Shown here: positions 17,057-25,823 of the stretch, piece by piece
Layout: the number at the start of each line of letters is the position of its first letter
How positions within the stretch are numbered: the stretch's first letter is position 1
Assembly: GCA_937968015.1 (NCBI GenBank)
Contig: CALBSO010000121.1
Location: 1 to 64,000, forward strand
Source of the DNA: an uncultured Thermomicrobia bacterium
Lineage (GTDB): Bacteria; Chloroflexota; Chloroflexia; Thermomicrobiales; JALYUS01
Direction: 5' to 3'
Length of the DNA: 64,000 nucleotides
Translations under genes and position numbers: made by a program
The notes under the pieces: model-generated
What the model was told of the DNA's origin: nothing
The model's input: the letters and a program-made list of their open reading frames with translations, nothing else
The model's database searches: none

Positions 17057-19699
17057 ATGCCGCGACGACCGCTGATGCAGCGGCTCACACGTAACCGGGG
17101 CCTCGCGGGCTGGGTGATTACCCGGCATGTGCTGCGGCGGCGCGTCTCCGGTATGCCGCCTCTCGCACAGTTCATTGGTCTCGGCGCGAAACAACCCGAC
17201 GAACGGAGATGGGTCGCATTTCTGCCACGCGGGATCCGGGCCGTTCCATCGAGAGAATCCGCCGTACCCTTGGCCGCGGCGGCATCGCTCAATGAAGCAG
17301 TTGCGCCAGTGGCGCTCCGTCCTGCCCCCGACAGGATGTGGGATGAGCCGCCAGCCGCTCTCGCGCCGCCCGGCGATGATGAGCCAGGAGCATCAGCCGC
17401 GGAGAACGCGCCTGAGACGGCATTTGAGCGCAATGATGCCATCGCCGCTTCATCTGCTCTCGCCGATGCGCCGCCTGTCGCATCACCGCTTACCGACCAT
17501 CCCAGGCAAGATGCCCGCCCGCCACTCCCGCCGCAACCAGTCGCGGCGCCACTGCGGGAGCGAATGGGACGCCGCATCAGCGAGAGCCCGCAACGCCCAG
17601 TGACCGAGCGCGAGCAAACGACACCGCCAGCATCAGCCGCACCCTCCGCCGAAAGCGCCCCGGTGGTAGGCGCATCCGAGCCGGACCTCTCTTTGGGCTT
17701 GGGCGTTTCGCCACCGATCGCTGATGAGCGACGCACCGCGCCTGCTTCGTCGGCGGCATCCGCGACGGCGGAGAGTGTGGAATCCGCCCCGTCTGTACCG
17801 TCGGTTGCCGAAGAAATGGCGCCCCACCTGGCACGACCCACGGACGTGGCCGCGCCACCGGTTGTGATGCCTCAATCACCGGCATCCGCAATGATTGCCG
17901 AGACGTCTGACCCGCTGTCGCAGCCCGATCTTCCGCTCCCGGAAAACCAGGGTGAGGGGCGCACGGCGCACGGCGATCTGCTCGCCTCGCAGCCGTCATC
18001 GCAATCCGTATCCACCGCATCACCGGATGACGGGCCGCACGCAATCCAGCGAGAGGTACCGGAGAGAGAGCGACCGGCAATGGTAGGCCCGGATGCTCGG
18101 TCATGGTCGCCCGATGCGCCGGAGGGGATCCGCGCGGCGGACCTCTTCCTGCCACAAGGTACCGATCGCTCTATTACCGCATGGTTTCAGCGTCTGACGG
18201 GCACGGCCCGCCCGCCCGCCGAACCAGCAGACGCCGCGCCGAACGTGATGGCACAGGAAGAGGTGACGGCCGACCCTCAGCGATCCACGGGATCTCCCGT
18301 TGCGCCAGAAGAGAGCCCTGTTGCGCGGACACTGGGAAACAAACCGCCAGATACGCATCCTCCGCTCATGGCGCTGCCGCGCCGCTTCATCGCGCCCGCG
18401 ATCGAGGTATCCCGTACAGTGAGCGCGCCACCGCCGAGTAGCGTATCAGTCGCTGCATCGGTACCGCCAACCAGGGAATCCGCATCGCCAGATAGAGACT
18501 CTGCGGTGGTTGCTCGTGCGGATGTTGCTACCGCGGCGGACCGTGATGTTCTTCCCGCCGCAACGGGGCAGGATGCGGAGGTATCGTCGGCGTCCGGACC
18601 GGCGATGGAGGTACGGAGGGACGAATCGCCGCCTGTTTCAGTCAACCCCTGGTTCATTGATCCAACCGAGACGATCCGATCCGATGCATTATTCCAGTCG
18701 CAAGGCACGGACCGCTCGTCCGCTGCGTGGATCGAGCGGTTGACGAGCGCGGCACGAGCCGAGGCAGTGCCGCTACCCGCGACCAAGACGATGTCCGCAC
18801 CATTGGCGCCCGAACCCCCCGCCGAGGCAGTTGTGAACAGCGTCGTGCCGCGGTCGGCGGCAGTCGGTGATCGCGCGGTGTGGGCATCCGCGCCAACACC
18901 ACTCGCCGAAACGACACGCCGCTTTCTCCGGCCGCTGGTCGGTGTTGATCCGGCGATCATGCCGGTCTCTCGCGATGCAGGCGCCGCAGCCACCGCCGCA
19001 GCGTATCGCGCAGACGCGCTGACCGATGGAAATGTGACGATGCTGGCGGCGGGGAACGATGACGACACGCCGGAAACGCTCGGTCTCCTCGCGCATGAAC
19101 TGACCCACATCGCACGTCGCCGCGATCCTCGCTTCATCCCGCCCATTGCACGGACCGATGATCGGCATGATCAGGCTCCGGGAGGCATCGCATCGGCGAC
19201 GCTCCTCGCGGACGATGAAGCCCTCGCCCGGCGTGTCGAGACGCGGGTAATACGCACGGCTCGCGCCTATCAGGCAGCACAGGCTCCGTCGCCCCAGATC
19301 GGCAGGAGTGGTGACCGCTCGGAAGCGGAGGATGACCGCGACGAATTGTTCGCGTCAGAACCGCGGGGCACTGCGGAGCGTCGGGAAGGTGATGAGTGGA
19401 ATGGGCTGCCCGCGCCGTGGGAGTCGTTGCCGGATTGGATGAGCGCACCGGCGCCCGGACCGGTTGCCGCAACAAATGGGGTGGATTCGGCAATCGCCAC
19501 CGCGCCCCTCGCGCCCGTCGCACCAGTCGTGCAACTGGCGGAGGAGGAGCGCCCCAGCGAAGGGGAAAGCGCGACGACGCCACCGGCAACGCCGCACGAT
19601 CCGAATGCGCCGGTGGAACCTGATCTCGATGCCTTGGCGCGGCAGGTCTACGCAATCTTGAAGCGACGTTTGGCCCTTGAGCGCCGCAACGCTGGGTAG
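17057..19699 (+). CDS. 880-residue disordered eCIS protein with HExxH (DUF4157-like) segment
   Basis: The first 600 residues are Ala/Pro/Ser-rich and appear unstructured. They hold a duplicated block: residues 353-387 and 535-569 share IR..DLF...GTDRS..AW..RLT..AR. Residues about 620-690 have a compact domain ending in TLGLLAHELTHIARRRDP, with HELTH at 680-684, which fits a divergent DUF4157/zincin segment. The last 25 residues, LDALARQVYAILKRRLALERR, resemble the small protein at 16437. It sits between tube 2 and the LysM cap gene, where it could be a loaded cargo, a scaffold, or even a tape-measure replacement. None of these is shown by sequence alone. Confidence 0.65.
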   Translation: MPRRPLMQRLTRNRGLAGWVITRHVLRRRVSGMPPLAQFIGLGAKQPDERRWVAFLPRGIRAVPSRESAVPLAAAASLNEAVAPVALRPAPDRMWDEPPAALAPPGDDEPGASAAENAPETAFERNDAIAASSALADAPPVASPLTDHPRQDARPPLPPQPVAAPLRERMGRRISESPQRPVTEREQTTPPASAAPSAESAPVVGASEPDLSLGLGVSPPIADERRTAPASSAASATAESVESAPSVPSVAEEMAPHLARPTDVAAPPVVMPQSPASAMIAETSDPLSQPDLPLPENQGEGRTAHGDLLASQPSSQSVSTASPDDGPHAIQREVPERERPAMVGPDARSWSPDAPEGIRAADLFLPQGTDRSITAWFQRLTGTARPPAEPADAAPNVMAQEEVTADPQRSTGSPVAPEESPVARTLGNKPPDTHPPLMALPRRFIAPAIEVSRTVSAPPPSSVSVAASVPPTRESASPDRDSAVVARADVATAADRDVLPAATGQDAEVSSASGPAMEVRRDESPPVSVNPWFIDPTETIRSDALFQSQGTDRSSAAWIERLTSAARAEAVPLPATKTMSAPLAPEPPAEAVVNSVVPRSAAVGDRAVWASAPTPLAETTRRFLRPLVGVDPAIMPVSRDAGAAATAAAYRADALTDGNVTMLAAGNDDDTPETLGLLAHELTHIARRRDPRFIPPIARTDDRHDQAPGGIASATLLADDEALARRVETRVIRTARAYQAAQAPSPQIGRSGDRSEAEDDRDELFASEPRGTAERREGDEWNGLPAPWESLPDWMSAPAPGPVAATNGVDSAIATAPLAPVAPVVQLAEEERPSEGESATTPPATPHDPNAPVEPDLDALARQVYAILKRRLALERRNAG

Positions 19700-19720
19700 A
19701 TGTATGGAGAGAGGTGAGTA

Positions 19721-20389
19721 ATGAACAAGAAAGACCTCGATCATGCGGAGATTACCAACCTCGATAAAGGAGGCACGGCGATCAAGTGCCTGTTCAATCC
19801 CAAAGAATACGCCTTTACGAAGACGAACCAGTGGAAGGCGGCGGCGAACAAAAGCACGAATGTACCTTCGATGGAGTTCGGCGGCGGCGAACCGGCGACG
19901 CTCACCATGCAGCTCTTCTTCGACACCTACGACAGCGGGCACAACGCCAAGGATGTTCGCAAGGAGTACACGGACGCCATCTGGGAACTGATGATGGTGG
20001 ACAAGAACCTGCAGGACCCGAAGACGAAGAAGGGTCGCCCGCCGAAGGTCCATTTCCAGTGGGGCAAGGCATGGTCGTTCGATGCGGTCATCAAGAGCAT
20101 CAAGCAGAATTTCACCCTCTTCCTGTCCAATGGCACGCCGGTGCGCGCGACGCTCGATGTGACCTTTCAGCAAGTCAAGGACGCCAAGCTCTTTCCGCCG
20201 CAGAATCCGACCTCCGGCGGCGAGGGCGGTGAGCGGCTCTGGACCGTCAATGAGGGCGACACGCTCGCCGGGATCGCCTACCAGGAATATGGGGACGCGA
20301 GCCAATGGAAGGTGATCGCCGAAGCGAACCGGTTGATCCAGGTGCGGCGATTAACGCCAGGGATGGTGCTGGAGATCCCGAATGCCTGA
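19721..20389 (+). CDS. LysM-containing CIS tube/baseplate hub protein (Afp7/Pvc7-like)
   Basis: The 222-residue protein has an N-terminal CIS-tube-type domain (KCLFNPKEYAFTKTNQW, LTMQLFFDTYDSG, FQWGKAWSFDAVIKSIKQNFTLFLSNGTPVRATLDVTFQQV). A LysM motif follows at about 170-220 (LWTVNEGDTLAGIAYQEYGDASQWKVIAEAN...LTPGMVLEIP). In particles of the Afp/Pvc type this protein connects the tube to the spike and baseplate. Its last 8 bp overlap the next gene, so translation is coupled. GAGAGGTGAG precedes the ATG. Confidence 0.9.
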   Translation: MNKKDLDHAEITNLDKGGTAIKCLFNPKEYAFTKTNQWKAAANKSTNVPSMEFGGGEPATLTMQLFFDTYDSGHNAKDVRKEYTDAIWELMMVDKNLQDPKTKKGRPPKVHFQWGKAWSFDAVIKSIKQNFTLFLSNGTPVRATLDVTFQQVKDAKLFPPQNPTSGGEGGERLWTVNEGDTLAGIAYQEYGDASQWKVIAEANRLIQVRRLTPGMVLEIPNA

Positions 20390-22043
20390 CACGAGTGGGT
20401 TACTCAGCCAGTTTTACGTGAAGATTGATGGACAGAATGCGTCTGAGGAGTTCATGCACGACCTCGTCGAGATACGGGTCGAGAGCAGCCTCCATCTGCC
20501 GGACATCGCCACCCTGATGATCCACGACGCGAAATTGCACTGGATTGACCAGTCGAGTCTCGCGCCGGGTAAAACCATCGAAATATCGGCCAAGGCGGGC
20601 CAGGGTGACCGACCGCTCTTCGATGGCGAGATTGTCGAACTGGAGCCGGAATTTGGCCCGAGCATCCCTAACGTCGTCGTGCGCGCGTTCGACCGTTTGC
20701 ACCGACTATCGCACGGGCGGTGCGTCCGCTCGTATCTCAACGTGACGGACGAAGACCTCGTACGGAAGGTCGCGCAGGAAGTAGGTCTACAGGTCAAGAT
20801 GGAGCCAACGAGCGAGGTCCATCCGTATGTCTTGCAGAATAACCAGACGAACCTGGAATTCTTGCGCGGCCGGGCCGCCATGCTCGGCTATGCGCTCTTC
20901 GTGACGAAGAAGACCCTGTACTGCGAGCCGCCCCGCGCGGCCGGGCAGCCACCCAAACTCGAATGGGGCGCGACGTTGAGCACCTTCCAACCCCGGATGA
21001 CGACGGTCGAGCAGGTAGATGATGTGATCGTGCGCGGGTGGGACCCCGTCGCGAAGCAGGAGATCGTCGGGCGAGCGCAGCGTGGCAACGGCGTCCCGCG
21101 TATCGGCGAGAAGAAGAGTGGCGGCGAAGTCGCGCACGGCGCCTACAACCTCCCCGCGCAGCATCTCGTGACGGATCAACCGATCCGCAATCAGGCGACA
21201 GCAGATCGCCTCGCCCAAGCCGTCGCGGACCGAACAGCGGGTCGGTTTGTGGAGGCGGAGGGGTCGTGCGGCGGCAATCCGGCGATTATCGCCGGGACGT
21301 CAATCGAGATTAGCGCGGTGGGGGACCGCTTCAGTGGGACGTATCTCGTGACGAGCGCGGTTCATCTCTTTTCCGCCGCTACGGGATACTCGACACAGTT
21401 CAGTGTCTCCGGCCACCATCCGGCGACACTCCTCAGTCTCCTCGCGCCGGAGCAGGAGGATACGCCGATCATGGGTCTCCTGATTGGCATTGTGACCGAC
21501 AATCAGGACCCGGAAGAGCAGGGGCGGGTGAAGGTAAAGTACCCGGCGCTCTCCGGCGAGCACGCCAGCACATGGGCGCGTGTCGTCGTGCCCGGGGGCG
21601 GGCCGGAGCGCGGCATCGAGTTCCTGCCGGAGGTCAATGATGAGGTGCTCGTCGGCTTCGAGCAGGGGGATGTCCATTATCCGTATGTCCTTGGCGGCCT
21701 CTGGAACGGTCAGGATGCACCGCCGAAAAAGAGCGGCCAGGTGATTAGCGGCGGCCGCGTGGAGAAGCGGATCATCCGCTCCCGCACGGGGCACATGATC
21801 ACGCTCGACGACAGCGACGGCGGCGGGGGGATTACCATCGAGGACAAGAATGGCAACAAAATTGTCCTCGATACCGGTTCCAACGCGCTGAATATCGAGA
21901 TTAACGGCAACGTCAGTGTGAAGGCGAAGGGAAATCTCACTCTGGAAGCGCAGGGGCAGATCGCGATTAAGGGACTTGGTGTGAAGGTGGATGGTGGCCC
22001 GGCGACGGTAGACGTGAAGGGGTCACTCGTCAATCTGAACTAG
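20382..22043 (+). CDS. VgrG-like spike protein (gp27/gp5-type)
   Basis: The 553-residue protein carries a gp27-like N-terminal region (SQFYVKIDGQNASEEFMHDLVEIRVESSLHLPDIATLMI) with the late-control-D pattern. A gp5-type OB domain is at about 365-445 (LLIGIVTDNQDPEEQGRVKVKYPALSGEHASTWARVVVPGGG). A beta-stranded C-terminal spike follows (ITIEDKNGNKIVLDTGSNALNIEINGNVSVKAKGNLTLEAQGQI). It trimerises to make the central spike. It overlaps the LysM gene by 8 bp and is followed by its PAAR tip 15 bp downstream. Confidence 0.93.
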   Translation: MPDTSGLLSQFYVKIDGQNASEEFMHDLVEIRVESSLHLPDIATLMIHDAKLHWIDQSSLAPGKTIEISAKAGQGDRPLFDGEIVELEPEFGPSIPNVVVRAFDRLHRLSHGRCVRSYLNVTDEDLVRKVAQEVGLQVKMEPTSEVHPYVLQNNQTNLEFLRGRAAMLGYALFVTKKTLYCEPPRAAGQPPKLEWGATLSTFQPRMTTVEQVDDVIVRGWDPVAKQEIVGRAQRGNGVPRIGEKKSGGEVAHGAYNLPAQHLVTDQPIRNQATADRLAQAVADRTAGRFVEAEGSCGGNPAIIAGTSIEISAVGDRFSGTYLVTSAVHLFSAATGYSTQFSVSGHHPATLLSLLAPEQEDTPIMGLLIGIVTDNQDPEEQGRVKVKYPALSGEHASTWARVVVPGGGPERGIEFLPEVNDEVLVGFEQGDVHYPYVLGGLWNGQDAPPKKSGQVISGGRVEKRIIRSRTGHMITLDDSDGGGGITIEDKNGNKIVLDTGSNALNIEINGNVSVKAKGNLTLEAQGQIAIKGLGVKVDGGPATVDVKGSLVNLN

Positions 22044-22057
22044 GAGAGGAGCGGCAT

Positions 22058-22453
22058 GTGGGGCAGCCAGCAGCGAAACTCGGCGATCAGGTTGTTGCGA
22101 CCGATATTCACATTGTCCTCATTCCCGCCGCACTTGGCGTGCCGGTGCCGACGCCGCTGCCGTCTCCCTTCGTCGGGATGATCAACGGGAACCTGAGTCC
22201 GAACGTCAAGATCATGGGGTTGCCCGCCGCGACGCTGGGCAGCACGGCGACGAATACGCCGCCGCACATCCCTGTCGGCGGACCGTTCGCGAAGCCGCCG
22301 AGCAACATGGGGACGATCATTATCGGCAGCCCGACCGTCATGATCAACAGCAAACCGGCAGCGCGCAACGGCGATACGGCGCTCACCTGCAATGACCCGG
22401 TGGATGCACCGGTTGGTACGGTGGTCGCCGTCGGGACGGTGATGATCGCATGA
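22058..22453 (+). CDS. PAAR-repeat spike tip protein
   Basis: The 131-residue protein opens GQPAAKLGDQVVATDIHIV and ends with NTPPHIPVGGPF, TIIIGSPTVMINSKPAARNGDTALTC and VGTVVAVGTVMIA, the PAAR pattern of the sharpened cone that caps the VgrG spike. The start is GTG at 22058. TAGGAGAGG lies 8 bases upstream, while the nearer ATG at 22056 is in a different frame. It overlaps the gp25 gene by 4 bp (ATGA). Confidence 0.92.
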   Translation: MGQPAAKLGDQVVATDIHIVLIPAALGVPVPTPLPSPFVGMINGNLSPNVKIMGLPAATLGSTATNTPPHIPVGGPFAKPPSNMGTIIIGSPTVMINSKPAARNGDTALTCNDPVDAPVGTVVAVGTVMIA

Positions 22454-22881
22454 ACGGAAGGGACGCGATGACGGACCTCCTGGGGGTGGGATGGGCCTTT
22501 CCGGTCGGCGTGGACGCGCGCGGCCGTATTGGGCTTGCCCGTCACGAGCGAGACATCGAGGAGGCGATTCGTATCATCCTCCTCACACCGAAGGGGCAGC
22601 GCGTGATGCGCCCGGAATTCGGCTCGCGCCTGCACGATCTGATCTTCGCGCCGAATAACGCGACGACGGCCGGCCTTGCCGCCTACTACGTCGAGGAGGC
22701 GCTCGGGATGTGGGAGCCACGCATCACCGTGCAGGAAGTGGACGCCCGACCCGACCCTGAGGATAATGGGCGGCTGCTCATTGACATCACGTATCAAATC
22801 AACGCGACGTACGACAGCCGGACGCTCGTTTTCCCGTTCTACCGCATTCCGGATGAATCCCCGTCAAGTATCGGAGGATAA
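22450..22881 (+). CDS. Baseplate wedge protein (gp25-like)
   Basis: The 143-residue protein has LGVGWAFPVGVDARGRIGLARHERDIEEAIRIILLTPKGQRVMRPEFGSRLHDLIF, the GPW/gp25 lysozyme-like baseplate family (no lysozyme activity is expected). It starts at the ATGA overlap with the PAAR gene; ATG at 22468 is a possible alternative. It joins the gp6-type protein below to form the wedge that triggers sheath contraction. Confidence 0.93.
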   Translation: MNGRDAMTDLLGVGWAFPVGVDARGRIGLARHERDIEEAIRIILLTPKGQRVMRPEFGSRLHDLIFAPNNATTAGLAAYYVEEALGMWEPRITVQEVDARPDPEDNGRLLIDITYQINATYDSRTLVFPFYRIPDESPSSIGG

Positions 22882-22890
22882 GGACTCTTC

Positions 22891-24882
22891 ATGCCTTTGC
22901 CAACGCCCAAGCTCGATGATCGCCGGTTCCAGGATATCGTGGATGAGGCGAAGCGGTTGATCCCGCGCTACTGCCCGGAATGGACGGACCACAACGTCAG
23001 TGATCCTGGCGTGACTTTGATCGAGTTGTTCGCCTGGATGACCGACATGCTCCTCTACCGCGTCAATCAGGTGCCGGATAAGCTGTACATCAACTTCCTG
23101 GACTTGATCGGTGTCCGGCTTGAGCCGCCGCGCGCCGCCCGCGCCGCCGTCACTTTCTACCTCTCCGCCGCCCAATCGAGTGAGATCACGATCCCGCTGG
23201 ATACGGAGGTTGCCACCGTCCGCACCGAGACCAGCCCGGCGATTATTTTCACGACCGAAGCGGCGTTGACGGTCCGGCCACCGACGGTCGCGGGCGCGTT
23301 CACGGGTGGGAGCGGCGCCAATGCGAGTTGGCTAGCGCACGATCTGCGTGAACTCGCCCTACCCGGCCAGCGTATCCCCCTCTTTCCACCGTCGCTCCAG
23401 CCGGATGACGCCTTTTACCTCGCCTTCACCGCGGACCATAGTCACCATGTGCTCGCGCTCTTGATGGCCTGCGAGCAGGCGGGCGGCGCGGGGGTCGATC
23501 CCTACAACCCGCCGGTGGAGTGGCAGGTCTGGCGAGGCGGGCAGTCGCCGTGGGCGCCCTGCGTGCTCGAACATGACGGGACGCTCGGCTTCAACCGCTC
23601 CGGCGAGATCATTCTGCGCACACCGGCGATGGTCGAGCGGGAATGGCAGGGATTGCGCGCATACTGGCTGCGCTGCCGACTGACGGCCGCGCAGGCAAGT
23701 GGGAACTCCTACCGGGTTTCGCCCGATCTGGAGCAGGTGCGGGTTGAGGCACGGGGCGGCACGACGAACGCACGCCACGCGATCACGATTCGTAACGAAA
23801 TCCTCGGGCAGAGTGACGGTACACCGGGGCAGACATTCCGGTTGCTTCACGTACCCGTCCTCGCACGCAACCCACTCGAAGATACCCTGATCGTCGAGCG
23901 TCCGGATGGCGAGGCGGAGCCATGGCTGGAGGTAACGGATTTCGGCGAGTCCGGCCCGGACGACCGCTGTTTCACACTTGACGGTCTGGATGGTACGCTG
24001 ACGCTCGGCCCGGCGCTCCTGCAGCCCGATGGCAATGTCTATGCCTTTGGAGCGGTGCCGCCGAAGGGCAGTACGCTCCGCTTCAGCCGCTACCAGTACG
24101 GCGGCGGCATCATTGGGAATGTCCCAATGGGCGCGCTCACTCTCCTCAAGTCCTCGATCCCGTACATCACACGGACAATGAACTGGGAGGCGGCGTTCGG
24201 CGGCCAGGACGCGGAGCGCCTGGACAACGCGAAGCTCCGTGCCCCACACGCGCTCCGCACGCGCACGCGCGCCGTCACGGCTGACGACTTCGAGTACCTG
24301 ACGCGGCAGGTGCCCGGCGTCGCGCGCGCGCGTTGCCTGTCGCCCGGCGAGCAATCGGACGGCCAGAATGGTCTCCAACCGGGGCAGGTCGCGGTGCTCA
24401 TACTGCCGCAGGTCGAGGACGATGACCGGCGCATCCCGCCGGACCATCTGACAGTCTCGGCGGAGTTGCGTGCCGCCGTGCTCGCCTACCTCAACGACCG
24501 GCGGGTGGTCGGTACGACGTTGGAGGTCCGTGCACCACGGTTTCAGTGGGTCTCCGTTTCCGCAACCCTCCGCGTCGCGGAGCGAAGTGATCCCACACTC
24601 GTCAATGACCTGCAGCGGCGTGCGGAGGCGGAACTCTACCGTTATCTGAACCCAAGTTGCGGCGGCGCGGACGGTACCGGGTGGCCGTTCGGGCGGGACC
24701 TGCACGTCTCCGAGATCTACGGGTTATTGCTGCGCATACCGTCGGTCGAATCTGTCGAGGATGTGCAATTGCGCATCAGCGAACCGGGGACGAATGGCGA
24801 GTTGCATTCGGTCGGTTCCCGGTTGGCGGTGCCGGTAGACGGCGTGATTTGCTCGGACCGGCATGAAGTGCGTGTGCAGTAA
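22891..24882 (+). CDS. Baseplate assembly protein (gp6/J-like)
   Basis: The 663-residue protein has PTPKLDDRRFQDIVDEAKRLIPRYCPEWTDHNVSDPGVTLIELFAWMTDMLLYRVNQ, the signature of the eCIS gp6/J baseplate family (Afp11-like). A central beta-rich insertion (about 130-440) precedes the conserved core RAVTADDFEYLTRQVPGVARARC and ALRIPSVESVEDVQL-type end. It is the largest wedge component. A GGAGG ribosome site precedes ATG 22891. Confidence 0.92.
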   Translation: MPLPTPKLDDRRFQDIVDEAKRLIPRYCPEWTDHNVSDPGVTLIELFAWMTDMLLYRVNQVPDKLYINFLDLIGVRLEPPRAARAAVTFYLSAAQSSEITIPLDTEVATVRTETSPAIIFTTEAALTVRPPTVAGAFTGGSGANASWLAHDLRELALPGQRIPLFPPSLQPDDAFYLAFTADHSHHVLALLMACEQAGGAGVDPYNPPVEWQVWRGGQSPWAPCVLEHDGTLGFNRSGEIILRTPAMVEREWQGLRAYWLRCRLTAAQASGNSYRVSPDLEQVRVEARGGTTNARHAITIRNEILGQSDGTPGQTFRLLHVPVLARNPLEDTLIVERPDGEAEPWLEVTDFGESGPDDRCFTLDGLDGTLTLGPALLQPDGNVYAFGAVPPKGSTLRFSRYQYGGGIIGNVPMGALTLLKSSIPYITRTMNWEAAFGGQDAERLDNAKLRAPHALRTRTRAVTADDFEYLTRQVPGVARARCLSPGEQSDGQNGLQPGQVAVLILPQVEDDDRRIPPDHLTVSAELRAAVLAYLNDRRVVGTTLEVRAPRFQWVSVSATLRVAERSDPTLVNDLQRRAEAELYRYLNPSCGGADGTGWPFGRDLHVSEIYGLLLRIPSVESVEDVQLRISEPGTNGELHSVGSRLAVPVDGVICSDRHEVRVQ

Positions 24883-24905
24883 GCGCGCGTGGATCGCGAG
24901 GGGGT

Positions 24906-25823
24906 ATGTCAGCGACGACCGATCAACTGATAGTTCGCCTCGGCGACACTGTCGTTCAGGTGGCCGCGCTCAACGCGCCCGTCATGACGATTGGGCGCGC
25001 GCCGGATAATACCCTGTCTCTCATTCACCCGATGGTCTCCCGCCGCCACGCGGAGGTCCGGCTTGAGGCGAACGGCCCGATCATCGTTGATCTCGGCAGC
25101 GCGAACGGGATCGTCGTCGATGGCGAGAGGCTGCTGGCGCAGCAACCACGCCTGCTGCTCCCTGGTTCGGTCGTCGAGATCGGACCCTACACGCTTACGT
25201 ACGAGGAGCAGAACGCCGTGGAAATGGCGGAAGCCGCCGAGCCGGTCGCAGCCGTTGAAGCCATGGCCGCCCTCCAGGAGATACCGAGCGTTCCACCGGG
25301 GATAATGCTTCCCACGTTACCGGCGGTGCGTCCCGAATATCCTGTTGCCCGCGCGCCGGGGCCGGTGAGCGCGTACGTGCGCGACCTGCCGATCATTTTT
25401 CATGACAACGCCTTTCTCGCGCACTTTCTCCTCATTTTCGAGTCCATCTGGGAGCCGCTGGAGCAGCGGCAGGATCACATTGCCATGTACGTAGATCCGC
25501 ATACCAGCCCGGCGTCGTTTCTCAGTTGGCTCGGTGGTTGGCTCGATCTCTCTTTCGTCGCCCACTGGCCGGAGAGTCGGAGCCGCCGCCTCGTCGCGGA
25601 GGCGATGGACCTCTATCGGTGGCGGGGGACGCGGTACGGCCTCGTGCGGATGATCGAGGTCTGCACAGGGCTAACACCACAGATCGCCGAAATCCCTGCC
25701 GAGCCGTTCGTCTTCCGGGTTACCATGCCCGCGAATGGCGAGGTTGACCGAGAGCTGGTGGAGCAGTTGATCGTCACCCATAAACCGGCACACGCGGGGT
25801 ACCGACTGGAGTTCCGTACATGA
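24906..25823 (+). CDS. FHA-domain / phage tail protein I fusion baseplate protein
   Basis: The protein has 305 residues. Residues about 5-105 are a full FHA domain: the GR of MTIGRAPDN, SRRH in MVSRRHAEVRL, and NG in GSANGIVVDGERL, the residues that bind phosphothreonine. After a short linker, residues about 135-305 are a P2 tail-protein-I/gp7-type domain (RDLPIIFHDNAFLAHFLLIFESIWEPLEQRQDHI, TSPASFLSWLGGWLDL, LYRWRGTRYGLVRMIEVCTGL). The usual Afp12-like baseplate protein does not carry FHA. Its stop overlaps the kinase start by 4 bp (ATGA), so the two proteins are made together. FHA proteins control the type VI secretion system by threonine phosphorylation; a similar role here is inference. 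Confidence 0.9.
   Translation: MSATTDQLIVRLGDTVVQVAALNAPVMTIGRAPDNTLSLIHPMVSRRHAEVRLEANGPIIVDLGSANGIVVDGERLLAQQPRLLLPGSVVEIGPYTLTYEEQNAVEMAEAAEPVAAVEAMAALQEIPSVPPGIMLPTLPAVRPEYPVARAPGPVSAYVRDLPIIFHDNAFLAHFLLIFESIWEPLEQRQDHIAMYVDPHTSPASFLSWLGGWLDLSFVAHWPESRSRRLVAEAMDLYRWRGTRYGLVRMIEVCTGLTPQIAEIPAEPFVFRVTMPANGEVDRELVEQLIVTHKPAHAGYRLEFRT

Noticed and set aside
22056..22058. ATG at 22056 as start of the PAAR gene
   Set aside because: It is out of frame with the PAAR repeats; GTG at 22058 with an AGGAGAGG site is in frame.
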